Positions 42,219 to 51,509 of a stretch of DNA of 64,000 nt are shown piece after piece. The position numbers were made by a program, and so were the translations under genes. The stretch comes from Planctomycetales bacterium ZRK34 (GTDB lineage: Bacteria; Planctomycetota; Phycisphaerae; Phycisphaerales; Zrk34): assembly GCA_014873095.1 (NCBI GenBank), contig CP050848.1, forward strand, positions 4,771,850 through 4,835,849, read 5' to 3'. Positions within the stretch are counted from its first letter, which is position 1, and the number at the start of each line of letters is the position of its first letter. Under the pieces are notes generated by a model that was not told the DNA's origin, searched no databases, and was given only the letters and a program-made list of their open reading frames with translations.

Positions 42219-42413
42219 TCAGTGCGTGCGTGTGACGACAGCCGGGGTCTCGCCGTGGCGGACCCAGAGGTTGCGACCGCCGCGCGGGTGACGCAGGTAG
42301 CGCAGATGACGCAGGTAACTTTTCAGGGCGGACTCGTTGAACTCGATCAGAAATTCGGTTTCCGCGGTGGGGTTGAAGTGGCGGATGGCGTTGATCAACT
42401 GTCGCTTGCTCAT
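42219..42413 (-). CDS. Small conserved-looking protein of unknown function
   Basis: 64 residues from ATG 42413, with GAGGA 6-7 nt upstream. The first 40 residues (MSKRQLINAIRHFNPTAETE, then FLIEFNESALKSYLRHLRYL) form two amphipathic helices and look like a conserved core; the tail is Arg/His rich. I recall similar 60-80 residue proteins in planctomycetes, but I cannot name a family. It has no overlapping real gene, a proper ribosome-binding site and helical periodicity, which support it being coding. It lies between the M16 protease (convergent) and the RND transporter (divergent). Confidence 0.65.
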   Translation of the reverse strand: MSKRQLINAIRHFNPTAETEFLIEFNESALKSYLRHLRYLRHPRGGRNLWVRHGETPAVVTRTH

Positions 42414-42585
42414 GAAAAGTCCTCGGTAAAAGATGTCGCTGCCGACTGGGTTGATCGGTCGCCGGCGGGCTGATGCGCCAGTGTGTAACTGCGGTGGACC
42501 TGCCTGAGTGATTTATCGGCCTTATCCGCCTTGACGTTCGGGGGCCGGTGCGGTCAGATACGTAGCTTTGTGTGAGGACGACCCG

Positions 42586-45351
42586 TTGGTACATGATCGA
42601 CTGAGGCACAACCTGCTCGGCCGCGTGGCCGGACTCATGTGCGACCACCCCTGGGCGGCGCTGCTGGCCGCCTGCGCGCTGGCCGCCGGGGCCCTGGTCG
42701 TCACGCTCAGCAGTCTCGGGTTTCAGGCCGATCGCAACGACCTGATCTCCAGCGAGCTGGACTGGAACCAGCGATACATCCAGTACCGTCAGGAGTTCTA
42801 CGGCTACGACACGATCGCCATCATCGTCGCCGTCCCCGAAACCGACGACGGCCCGGCCCGGGCGCGGCAGTTCGTCGACCGGGTCCACGAAGAGCTGGCT
42901 AAACTCAACGAGCAGCGCGACGTCTTCCGCAGAGTCTGGTATGGCTACGATCCACGTCAGATGTCGCCGATCCTGCTGCGGCTGGACACGATGGCCGAGT
43001 TCGTGCCGCACTTGCAGCAGATCGCCTCAGCCGGGCCGATGCTCCGCTCGAAAAACTTCGCCAATCTCATCGCGACGCTCCCCTCGGCCCTGCAGAGTGA
43101 GTCCGGCGATGAAACCACCGCCGAGGACGCCGTGGCGATGATCGGCCAGTTCGAGCAGTTGCTCGATGGCATGAAGACCGTGCTCGATGGCGGCACGGCC
43201 AAGCAGATGCTCGAACAGATCGACCTGTCCGGCGCCGGCGAATGGACCTATCTGACCAGCGACGACGGCAAGCTGCTTTACATCGACATCGAAGGCAAGC
43301 CCCATCTCACGGAAATCGATCAGTTCGAGCCGGCTGTGAAGGCATCACGTGAGGCGCTGGAGAAAGTCCGTGCCGAGATGCCGGACATCAACGCGGGACT
43401 GACCGGCATTCCCGTGATCGAAGCCGACGAGACGGCCATGTCGATGCGCGATTCGACGATCTGCTCGATCATTGCGGTCTGCGCCATCGCAGCCCTGCTG
43501 ATTTTCGCCTTCCACGGGTGGCAACTGCCGGTGTTGATGGTCGTGACGCTGCTGCTGGCGATCACCTGGAGCTTCGGATATCTCACGCTGGCGATCGGTC
43601 ACCTGCAGGTGCTCAGCGTGGTGTTCACCGTCATCCTGCTGGGCCTCGGCATCGACTTCGGCATCCACCTGACCAGCCGATTCGAGTTGGTCCGCCCGTT
43701 GCACCCCGACGGGCTGGGCGGCTTCCGCGCCACGATCGTCGACACCGTGCAGGCGACCGGCCCCGGCATCATCACCGGCGCGATCACCACCTCCGTTGCC
43801 TTCGCCACGACGCTGTTCACCGACTTCAAAGGTATGGCCGAGATGGGCAACATCGCCGGCGTCGGGGTGTTGCTGTGCATGATCGCCATGCTGACGGTGC
43901 TGCCGGCGATGATGCGCCTGCTGCGCCCACGCGTCCACCACATCAAGCCCACCGCGCTGCGCCGCATCGACATGCACAAGCAGGCGTGGATTCAGCCGAT
44001 GGTGCGCCGGCCCTGGGCCACGTGTCTGATCGCCGCGGGGCTCATCGCGCTGGGTATGTTCGGCGCCAGCCGGGTCCGTTACGACTACAACCTGCTGAAC
44101 CTGCTGCCCGACGCGCTGGAGTCGGTGCAGTGGCAGCAGCGCGTCGTCGATCACTCCGAAACCGCCATTCTCTACGGCGTCAGCATCGTCGACAGCCTTG
44201 AAGATGCCGACCACATGGCCTCGCGCTTCCGAAAGCTGCCCGCGGTCGCCAGCGTCGGCGGGGCGGGATTGCTGTTCCCCCCGGACGAAGACGAAAAACT
44301 CGCGATGATCGAGAAGACCCGCAAAGACCTGGGTAATCTCGTCGATCCGACCCTGCCCCTGCCCGAGGAGCAACCGACCGCTGGCATGCTGCGGCAGAAT
44401 CTTTCCACGCTCAATTTCGTACTGAACATCGCCATCAAGCGGCCTGATGTGCAGAGCGAACCGCCGATCGCCGCGGCGCTTGGTCGTGTGCAGAAGCAGG
44501 TCACCGACATCATCGCCCTGACCAAAACACCCGAGTTCGAAGTCGACGACGCCAAGCGCCTTCGCACACTTCATCTGGCGTTTCTCGACCTGCGAAACGT
44601 GGTGCGTGATCAGATCATCCAGTCGCTGCAGACGCGTCCGCTGAAAGTGTCGGACCTGCCGCCGCTGCTGGAGCGCGAGGTGGTGTCGGTGACCGATCCG
44701 GTACGCTATCAGTTGAAGGTGTATCCGCGCCAGAACGTGTGGAACCCCGAAGACATGGAACCCTACATGGACCAGGTGCTCTCGCTGGACAAAAGCTTCA
44801 CCGGCTCGCCGGTGCAGATCTACGAATCGGGTACGCTCATGCGTCAAAGCTACCTGAAAGCGGGAGCGCTGGCGCTGATTGCCGTGTTGATCATTGCGTT
44901 CATCGATTTCATGAGTCTGATCGATGCGCTGCTGTGTCTGCTGCCGGTGACGATCGCGTTTGTGATGACGTTCGCGCTGATGTGGGTGACGGGCTACACG
45001 ATCAATCCGGCGAACATCATTGTGCTGCCGCTGATGTTCGGCATCGGCGTCGCCAGCGGCGTACACGTGATGCACCGTTATCGTCAGAATCCGCGTCGCC
45101 GACCGCCGGGTCTGGCCGCGGGCACGGGTAAGGGCATCATCCTCACCAGCGCCACCACGATCATCGCCTTTGCCTCGATGCTCATCGCCGAGCACAAGGG
45201 CATTCAGAGTCTCGGCTTCGTCCTGGCCGTCGGCATCTTCATGACGCTGGTCGCCTGCATGACCATCATGCCCGCCATGCTCGAAATCCGAAACCTAGTC
45301 CACGCCTGGCGCCGCCAGCGGCAGTGGCGAAAGGCTGGCAAGAATAATTAA
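42586..45351 (+). CDS. MMPL/RND-family transporter (HpnN-like)
   Basis: 921 residues if translation starts at TTG 42586, which has GAGGA 7 nt upstream; a TTG at 42568 would add six residues. Two repeats each hold a long periplasmic domain and six membrane helices: first TM near 20-40, then helices at about 290-470; a second set begins with TCLIAAGLIALGMFGAS and ends with helices at about 770-900. Motifs include FQADRNDLIS, LGIDFGIHLTSRFE, FGIGVASGVHVMHRY. The family includes the hopanoid-lipid transporter HpnN and mycobacterial MmpL proteins. No hopanoid genes are nearby, so the lipid carried is unknown. Confidence 0.88.
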   Translation: MVHDRLRHNLLGRVAGLMCDHPWAALLAACALAAGALVVTLSSLGFQADRNDLISSELDWNQRYIQYRQEFYGYDTIAIIVAVPETDDGPARARQFVDRVHEELAKLNEQRDVFRRVWYGYDPRQMSPILLRLDTMAEFVPHLQQIASAGPMLRSKNFANLIATLPSALQSESGDETTAEDAVAMIGQFEQLLDGMKTVLDGGTAKQMLEQIDLSGAGEWTYLTSDDGKLLYIDIEGKPHLTEIDQFEPAVKASREALEKVRAEMPDINAGLTGIPVIEADETAMSMRDSTICSIIAVCAIAALLIFAFHGWQLPVLMVVTLLLAITWSFGYLTLAIGHLQVLSVVFTVILLGLGIDFGIHLTSRFELVRPLHPDGLGGFRATIVDTVQATGPGIITGAITTSVAFATTLFTDFKGMAEMGNIAGVGVLLCMIAMLTVLPAMMRLLRPRVHHIKPTALRRIDMHKQAWIQPMVRRPWATCLIAAGLIALGMFGASRVRYDYNLLNLLPDALESVQWQQRVVDHSETAILYGVSIVDSLEDADHMASRFRKLPAVASVGGAGLLFPPDEDEKLAMIEKTRKDLGNLVDPTLPLPEEQPTAGMLRQNLSTLNFVLNIAIKRPDVQSEPPIAAALGRVQKQVTDIIALTKTPEFEVDDAKRLRTLHLAFLDLRNVVRDQIIQSLQTRPLKVSDLPPLLEREVVSVTDPVRYQLKVYPRQNVWNPEDMEPYMDQVLSLDKSFTGSPVQIYESGTLMRQSYLKAGALALIAVLIIAFIDFMSLIDALLCLLPVTIAFVMTFALMWVTGYTINPANIIVLPLMFGIGVASGVHVMHRYRQNPRRRPPGLAAGTGKGIILTSATTIIAFASMLIAEHKGIQSLGFVLAVGIFMTLVACMTIMPAMLEIRNLVHAWRRQRQWRKAGKNN

Positions 45352-45470
45352 CCACGAAGAGGAAAAAGAATTTTGACAGGATCAACAGGATCAAGGCAGT
45401 GATAAAGTGGTCCTGATGATTTCCTGTGCATCCTGTTCATCCCGTCTACATCTTCGCGGTGGATGCCCCG
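45352..45470. repeat. Periodic-word palindrome F (9-mer ACAGGATC units)
   Basis: The left arm starts ACCACGAAGA and carries GACAGGATC AACAGGATC AAGG. The right arm, read on the minus strand, starts ACCGCGAAGA and carries GACGGGATG AACAGGATG CACAGGA. The arms are imperfect but clearly complementary. It lies between the RND transporter and the DUF4405 gene, and its base composition is lower in GC than its surroundings. Confidence 0.6.
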
Positions 45471-45541
45471 CCTCATCGGGGTAAATCTCAAAGTTGCATG
45501 CCACGCTCGCCGCTCGGGTTTATCCGGGGCTAAAGTGGCGC

Positions 45542-46018
45542 ATGATTAAACAACGTAATACTGTGAACTTCGTGGTCGATGTGCTCACGTTGGTTGTCGC
45601 TTTGGGTCTGGTGGCCACGGGGTTGATGATGAAGTACATCATGCCGCCGGGCAGCGGGCGGCACGGCCTGCTGCTGTGGGGTTGGAATCGACACGAGTGG
45701 GGTGATGTGCACTTCTGGCTTTCAGTCTCGGCGATCGCGCTGGTCGTGATCCACCTGTTTCTGCACTGGCAGTGGGTCTGCACGACGATCGGCCGCATGT
45801 TCACCGGGCCTGGTCACGGGGCGCCGACGCGCGGTCGCCGCATATTCGGCGGGGTTGCGGCGGTGGTGTTATGCGTGGGGGTGGTCGGCGGATTCATGAT
45901 GCTGGCGTCAATGAACGTCACACGATCCGCTGCGGCGGCCGCCGAGCATGAAGCGGCTGATGGTGGTGGGGGCGGAGGCGGTGGTCACGGCTTCCGCGGC
46001 GGGCGCGGCATGGAATAG
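45542..46018 (+). CDS. DUF4405 membrane protein, possible cytochrome b-like
   Basis: 158 residues from ATG 45542. Three hydrophobic helices: about 8-28 (VVDVLTLVVALGLVATGLMM), about 52-72 (the HFWLSVSAIALVVIHLFLHW segment) and about 100-120. Histidines in HEWGDVHFW and IHLFLHWQW fit the haem-ligand pattern of DUF4405. The tail is Gly/His rich (GGGGGGGGHGFRGGRGME). DUF4405 proteins often accompany electron-transfer proteins, but no partner is adjacent. No good ribosome-binding site; a TAAAGT hexamer lies 5 nt before the ATG. Confidence 0.8.
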   Translation: MIKQRNTVNFVVDVLTLVVALGLVATGLMMKYIMPPGSGRHGLLLWGWNRHEWGDVHFWLSVSAIALVVIHLFLHWQWVCTTIGRMFTGPGHGAPTRGRRIFGGVAAVVLCVGVVGGFMMLASMNVTRSAAAAAEHEAADGGGGGGGGHGFRGGRGME

Positions 46019-46027
46019 GCCCGCAGG

Positions 46028-46678
46028 CTACATCGACTGACGGCTCAACCGATTCTCACGGCGGCGCTGCTTGAAGAAGTCACGCAGCAGCCCGCGGCAT
46101 TCCGGCGCCATCACGCCGCGCACGATCTCGGGGCGGTGGTTCAGCCGGCGATCTTCACAAATCTGGTACAGCGACTCGACGGCCCCAGCCTTGGGGTCGG
46201 TCGCTCCGTACACGATCCGATCGACACGTGAGTTCACGATCGCCCCGGCGCACATCGTGCAGGGCTCCAGCGTCACGACCAGCGTGCAGCCGCTCAGCCG
46301 CCACGTGCCGAGCTTCGTCGCCGCCTGCCGCAACACGAGGATTTCAGCATGGGCGGTCGGATCAGCATCGGTTTCACGGCGGTTGTGATCGGCGGCAAGC
46401 ACCTCGCCGGTGTCGTTGCGATAGATCACCGCGCCGACGGGCACCTCGGCCAGGTCCTGCCCGGCGCGGGCGACGTCGATCGCACGGCGCATCATGGCCA
46501 CATCGAGCTCGGTGGCGTTGGATCGATCCAGTTGCGGGGTCGGTATGACGATCTGCACGATCACCCTCCAGGTACGACGCCACCAGCTTTCACGCCGGCC
46601 GCGTGTTCCTTTCATCGGCTGGCCGCGCGAATCACAACACCCGCTTGCGCGATCGGCTTTATCGGTCATGCGTTTCAT
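46028..46678 (-). CDS. tadA: tRNA-specific adenosine deaminase
   Basis: 216 residues from ATG 46678. The deaminase core begins near residue 58 (ELDVAMMRRAIDVARAGQ) with PVGAVIY, the zinc motif HAEILVLRQA (His, catalytic Glu), and LEPCTMCAGAI (two Cys ligands), followed by VDRIVYGATDPKAG. TadA converts A34 to inosine in tRNA-Arg(ACG). The first 57 residues, Arg/Trp rich, are not typical of TadA; internal starts such as ATG 46615 would shorten the tail, so the true start is uncertain. It begins 5 nt after the tatC stop, so the two form an operon. Confidence 0.9.
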   Translation of the reverse strand: MKRMTDKADRASGCCDSRGQPMKGTRGRRESWWRRTWRVIVQIVIPTPQLDRSNATELDVAMMRRAIDVARAGQDLAEVPVGAVIYRNDTGEVLAADHNRRETDADPTAHAEILVLRQAATKLGTWRLSGCTLVVTLEPCTMCAGAIVNSRVDRIVYGATDPKAGAVESLYQICEDRRLNHRPEIVRGVMAPECRGLLRDFFKQRRRENRLSRQSM

Positions 46679-46683
46679 CGTTA

Positions 46684-47676
46684 TCAGCCGTCCGCCGGCG
46701 GTTCTTCGGCGGCACGCTGCTTCTCCACACGCCGCACCAGCACCAGCCCGAACTCATACAGCAGGTACATCGGCACCGCGAGTCCGATCTGCGAGATCAC
46801 ATCCGGCGGGGTCATGATTGCCGCGATGATGACAAACGCCAGCACCACGAACGGTCGGGCCGTCGACATCTGTACGCTCGACAGAATGCCCGTGTAACCG
46901 AGTCCGAGCATCACCAGCGGCAACTGAAACGCCACCGCGAATGCCAGCCCCAGCCACAGCACGAAGCTGATGTAGGTTTCGAGCTGAATCAGCGGCGTCA
47001 TGAAGTTGTTGGCGCGGAGATTGATCTCGTAATACCCGTCACCGCCAAAGACGCGCAGTTTGTTCTCCGGCATCTTGATCCACGCCTGCCCGATCTTCGG
47101 GTCGACCGGGTTCTCCTTGAGCAGGGGAAGTTGAAGCAGGGGGGTGTCGGTCGTTTCCGGGTGATCTGATGAGGCTGGGAGCGTGACGCGCTCCACGGCG
47201 TTGGGCTCCAGGCTCGGCATCTCAAAACCCAGCGAGAAGTTGATCAGAAACCAGAGCATGAACGGCAGCAGGATGTAGTACATGAAGCTGACGCCGATGA
47301 GCGTCAGCGTGACCGAGCCCGGGATCAGGGCGGTGACGAATTTGCGTTCCTTGACGTAGAGCCCCGGGGCGATGAATTTCCACAGGTGATAAATCAGCCA
47401 GGGGATGCCGATGACCAGGCCGCAGATGAAGCTGACCTTCAGGTAGACGCTGAAGGCGCTGGTGACCGAGGGATTGATCAACTGCGCGGGCAGGCCCTGG
47501 CGGTCGAGGGCGACCAGCAGCGGGCGGCACAGAAACGCGACGACCTGCTTGCCGAAAGCGAGCATGATCAGGCTGGCGACCAGCGGACCGATGATCCCGA
47601 GGATCAGGCGATAGCGCAGATCCTCCAGGTGATCGCCGAGACTCATGCGATAATCATCGGGGTCGACGTAAGCCAT
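46684..47676 (-). CDS. tatC: Twin-arginine translocase subunit TatC with enlarged periplasmic loop
   Basis: 330 residues from ATG 47676, against about 250 for typical TatC. The N-terminal signal-peptide-binding region has the conserved SLGDHLEDLRYRL. Membrane helices are at about 25-45, 76-100, 113-143, 232-256, 268-285 and 290-312. The extra length is an insert of about 65 residues (about 148-222) between helices 3 and 4, on the periplasmic side, with KMPENKLRVFGGDGYYEI near its end. TatC recognises twin-arginine signals and transports folded proteins. A -10 box lies 8 nt before the ATG with no Shine-Dalgarno. No tatA or tatB gene is in the window. Confidence 0.95.
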   Translation of the reverse strand: MAYVDPDDYRMSLGDHLEDLRYRLILGIIGPLVASLIMLAFGKQVVAFLCRPLLVALDRQGLPAQLINPSVTSAFSVYLKVSFICGLVIGIPWLIYHLWKFIAPGLYVKERKFVTALIPGSVTLTLIGVSFMYYILLPFMLWFLINFSLGFEMPSLEPNAVERVTLPASSDHPETTDTPLLQLPLLKENPVDPKIGQAWIKMPENKLRVFGGDGYYEINLRANNFMTPLIQLETYISFVLWLGLAFAVAFQLPLVMLGLGYTGILSSVQMSTARPFVVLAFVIIAAIMTPPDVISQIGLAVPMYLLYEFGLVLVRRVEKQRAAEEPPADG

Positions 47677-47684
47677 GGTCGGCT

Positions 47685-47690
47685 ATGATA
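47685..47690 (-). promoter_or_regulatory. -10 box of tatC-tadA
   Basis: Minus-strand TATCAT (47690-47685) ends 8 nt before ATG 47676. No Shine-Dalgarno is visible, which fits a leaderless mRNA. Confidence 0.4.
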
Positions 47691-47827
47691 GCCCGAACCG
47701 GCCCCCGAAGCGAAGCCCCCGGGCAGTCAGAGGTTATCTGATTGTGGGGCGGTTGGGCGGTCGTGGAAAACCCTCAGGAATCCGAGGGGGGAATCGGCTA
47801 TGATTCGGTCCGATTTCGCGGCCAATG

Positions 47828-47850
47828 TTGGGTCGGCCCGCTTGACCCAA
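47828..47850. promoter_or_regulatory. Palindromic site upstream of the lone receiver gene
   Basis: TTGGGTC (47828-47834) and GACCCAA (47844-47850), a perfect 7-bp dyad with 9-nt spacing, lies about 20 bp upstream of a TAGAAT -10-like hexamer (47870-47875) and 59 bp before the receiver gene. It could be a regulator-binding site or a hairpin. Confidence 0.35.
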
Positions 47851-47908
47851 CCCCACGGCCTGCCGAGAATAGAATATCTGCTTTGCATTCAAGAAGGTGT
47901 AGCAAACT

Positions 47909-48319
47909 ATGGAAGATCAAGCTGCCAAGCGTCTTCAAGACAAACGCATTCTCATCGTCGACGACGACGCGGACGTGCTTGCGGTCGTCAAGCAGGCCCT
48001 TCAGTCCGAAGGCGCCCTGACCCAGTGCTGTTCCGATGGCAATACCGCCGTGTCGATCTGCGAATCCGATCCGCCGGACCTGATCGTGCTGGACATGATG
48101 CTGCCGCGCCGCAGCGGGTTCCTCGTGCTGGAGCAGGTCAAGACCAAGGAAAACGCCCCGATCGTGATCATGGTCACCGCCAATGAGGGTAAGCGCCATC
48201 AGGCCTATGCCGAAACGCTCGGCGTCGACGCCTACATGCACAAGCCCCTGCGGCTTGAGAAGCTGATCATCACCGCCGTCGACCTGCTCGAAGAACGCGA
48301 CGAAGCCGCCGCTCAGTAA
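47909..48319 (+). CDS. Single-domain response regulator
   Basis: 136 residues from ATG 47909, with AAGGTG upstream. It is a bare receiver domain: ILIVDDDADVLAVV, LIVLDMMLPRRSGF (phospho-acceptor Asp about 61), IVIMVTANE (Thr), VDAYMHKPLRLEKL (Lys). There is no output domain and no kinase next to it. Such proteins act by binding partner proteins or in phosphorelays. Confidence 0.92.
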   Translation: MEDQAAKRLQDKRILIVDDDADVLAVVKQALQSEGALTQCCSDGNTAVSICESDPPDLIVLDMMLPRRSGFLVLEQVKTKENAPIVIMVTANEGKRHQAYAETLGVDAYMHKPLRLEKLIITAVDLLEERDEAAAQ

Positions 48320-48651
48320 GCCGGTCAATACGCCCGCCACGACTCAGTCGATCGCATGTAAACAGCCCGCACGGCAGGCAAATGCTTATCACATGCGCCC
48401 CGTTGAACCGCTCGCCAATCAGCGGATCGCATCGCCGCCGCTATCCTGAACCCACCCGCAAACCTGTAAAACCCGAGATGTTTATTCGCCGCGCTGGCTC
48501 TACATTCAAATTCTAATGTTATTAAGAACATTAGAATTTTGTCGGGGTGGGAAAAACACACCGTCGCACCAACGTAATTCAGCGGGGCGGGTGGTTCACG
48601 GGTGGTTTCGGAGGGGGGAAAGGCTTGGCGCGGGGAGGTCGCTGGGTGGGA
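48320..48651. other. 332-bp intergenic region with AT-rich palindrome
   Basis: No credible gene lies between the receiver gene and the formamidase stop. The region holds a low-GC block (about 48475-48545) with the perfect 13-bp dyad described separately, and a G-rich stretch (about 48590-48650). No terminator with a T tract was recognised apart from that palindrome. Confidence 0.6.
48508..48539. repeat. AT-rich 13-bp perfect inverted repeat
   Basis: AAATTCTAATGTT (48508-48520), loop ATTAAG, AACATTAGAATTT (48527-48539). It is strikingly AT-rich in GC-rich surroundings. It could be a bidirectional terminator of the receiver and formamidase genes, an operator, or a remnant of acquired DNA. Confidence 0.7.
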
Positions 48652-49574
48652 TCAGGTGAATATGCCCGTCGGCAGGTGCATGGTGACGACCCAGTTGGGG
48701 GCGTCGACGAGTTCGCTGATGCGCAGGTCGGCGGCGATGGAACACAAGCAATAGGCCAGTTCCGGTGGCAGGCCATATTCGTCGGTGATGTGGTCGATCA
48801 TGTGGCGGGTCGCATCGCGGGCGGCGGTCATCAGGTCGTCGGCGATACCGGTCGTGATGAACGTCGGACCGGTCGGCGCGAGGCGGGCCGTCGGCGGGGC
48901 GAGGATGGTCGGTGTCGGCGGGGCGGCGTCCTTGATCAGGTCCAGGCGCAGGCTCACACCGATGGGACTTTCCACCGCAGTACCGCAGACTTCACCATCG
49001 CCTTGGGCGGCATGCGTGTCGCCGATGCTGAATAACGCCCCCGGCACTTCGACCGGCAGTGTCACCACCGCGCCGCGCACGATGTCGCGCACATCCATGT
49101 TGCCCCCGACGCGGCGCGGCGGGATCACGCTGTGACGACCGGCCGCAGCCGGCGCCACGCCCAGCGTGCCCGGGAACGGCCGCACCGGCACGCGCACGCC
49201 GTCGACGAAATCGATAAAGTCCGAATCGTATCGGCTGATGTGCAGCAACGGATCGGGAAACTGATCGGCCAGCAGACCGAACCCAGGGATCAGCGCCGTC
49301 CAGCCCCACCCACTGGGCTCAAACGACTCGATCGTCACCCGCAGCGCATCGCCCGGCTCGGCCCCCTCGACATGCACCGGCCCCGTCACCGGATTCACAC
49401 GGCCCGAGTCGTACCCTTCAAACACCGACACGTCCGACTCCGCCGTGATCTGTCCGCCGCTGGCGTCGATGATCTGGAAACGGATCGACTCGCCGGGCTC
49501 AGCCCGCATCGCCGGTTCGATCGCGAGGTCCCATCCATAGTGCACGCGATCGGTATGCAGCGTTCGGTAGTTCA

Positions 49575-49575
<1 letters not shown>
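48652..49575 (-). CDS. Acetamidase/formamidase family protein
   Basis: 307 residues from ATG 49575. The family's metal-site motif GDTHAAQGDGEVCGTAVE is present, along with EPGDALRVTIESFEPSGWGW, VRPFPGTLGVAP, PPRRVGGNMDVRDI and FITTGIADDLMTAARDAT. Enzymes of this family hydrolyse formamide or short amides to ammonia and acid. The ATG overlaps the hslU stop in TAATG, so translation is coupled to the protease ATPase, an unusual pairing. The exact substrate cannot be told from sequence. Confidence 0.93.
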
Positions 49576-50990
<1,415 letters not shown>

Positions 50991-50998
50991 AGGACCCC

Positions 50999-51026
50999 AT
51001 CATAGGCAGATTGCTGATGGTGTCAC
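50999..51026 (-). promoter_or_regulatory. Promoter of hslU-formamidase
   Basis: Minus-strand GTGACA (51026-51021), 16 nt, TATGAT (51004-50999). The -10 box ends 8 nt before the hslU ATG, which suggests a leaderless transcript. Confidence 0.5.
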
Positions 51027-51094
51027 AGTCAGCAAACGCCGTAGGATCAGATAAGGAACTTCACATTTATCCCCGGACAAAATGGAGGTGTTTC

Positions 51095-51472
51095 ATGACT
51101 GTCCAAACCGATCAACTTCACGAGGGCAAGCTCATCACGGTGCGCGTCACCGGGAAGCTGCACAAGGAGGACTACGAGCACTTCGTACCCATGGTCGAAG
51201 CGATGATCAAGCAGCACGGCAAGGTGCGCATGCTGGTCGACATGCACGACTTCCACGGCTGGGACGTGTCGGCGCTATGGCAGGATCTCAAGTTCGATCT
51301 GAAGCATTTCAATCACATCGAACGCCTGGCGCTGGTCGGCGAGAGCAAGTGGGAGAAGGGCATGGCGGTTTTCTGCCGGCCGTTCACCACGGCGAAGGTG
51401 CGTTACTTCAATCGCCAGAAGGCTGATGAAGCCAACCAATGGATCGCCGAAGGGCTCGAAGCGCATGTGTGA
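51095..51472 (+). CDS. SpoIIAA-like STAS-fold protein
   Basis: 125 residues from ATG 51095, with GGAGGTG 5-6 nt upstream. The pattern LITVRVTGKLHKEDYEHFVP, VRMLVDMHDFHGWDVSALWQ, ERLALVGESKWEKGMAVFCR, ANQWIAEGL fits the SpoIIAA-like family, a STAS-fold group of unknown role, some of which bind lipids. It lacks the phospho-serine segment of true anti-sigma antagonists. It is monocistronic, facing the SpoIID gene across a perfect 26-bp palindrome. Confidence 0.85.
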   Translation: MTVQTDQLHEGKLITVRVTGKLHKEDYEHFVPMVEAMIKQHGKVRMLVDMHDFHGWDVSALWQDLKFDLKHFNHIERLALVGESKWEKGMAVFCRPFTTAKVRYFNRQKADEANQWIAEGLEAHV

Positions 51473-51479
51473 TGTGATG

Positions 51480-51505
51480 GGCGGGGAGAATTAATTCTCC
51501 CCGCC
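51480..51505. terminator. Perfect 26-bp palindrome between convergent genes
   Basis: GGCGGGGAGAATT (51480-51492) is followed with no gap by its exact reverse complement (51493-51505). As RNA it would form an 11-bp hairpin with a TTAA loop from either strand. It lies between the stops of the STAS-like gene and SpoIID and is probably a bidirectional terminator without a T tract. Confidence 0.6.
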
Positions 51506-51509
51506 TCCG

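Noticed and set aside
43345..45195. 616-codon frame antisense to the RND transporter
   Set aside because: Composition is an Arg/His/Gln-rich artefact of complementing a GC-rich membrane-protein gene.
48325..48561. 78-codon minus-strand frame in the formamidase-receiver spacer
   Set aside because: It runs through the AT-rich palindrome, has no Shine-Dalgarno, and no plausible protein composition.
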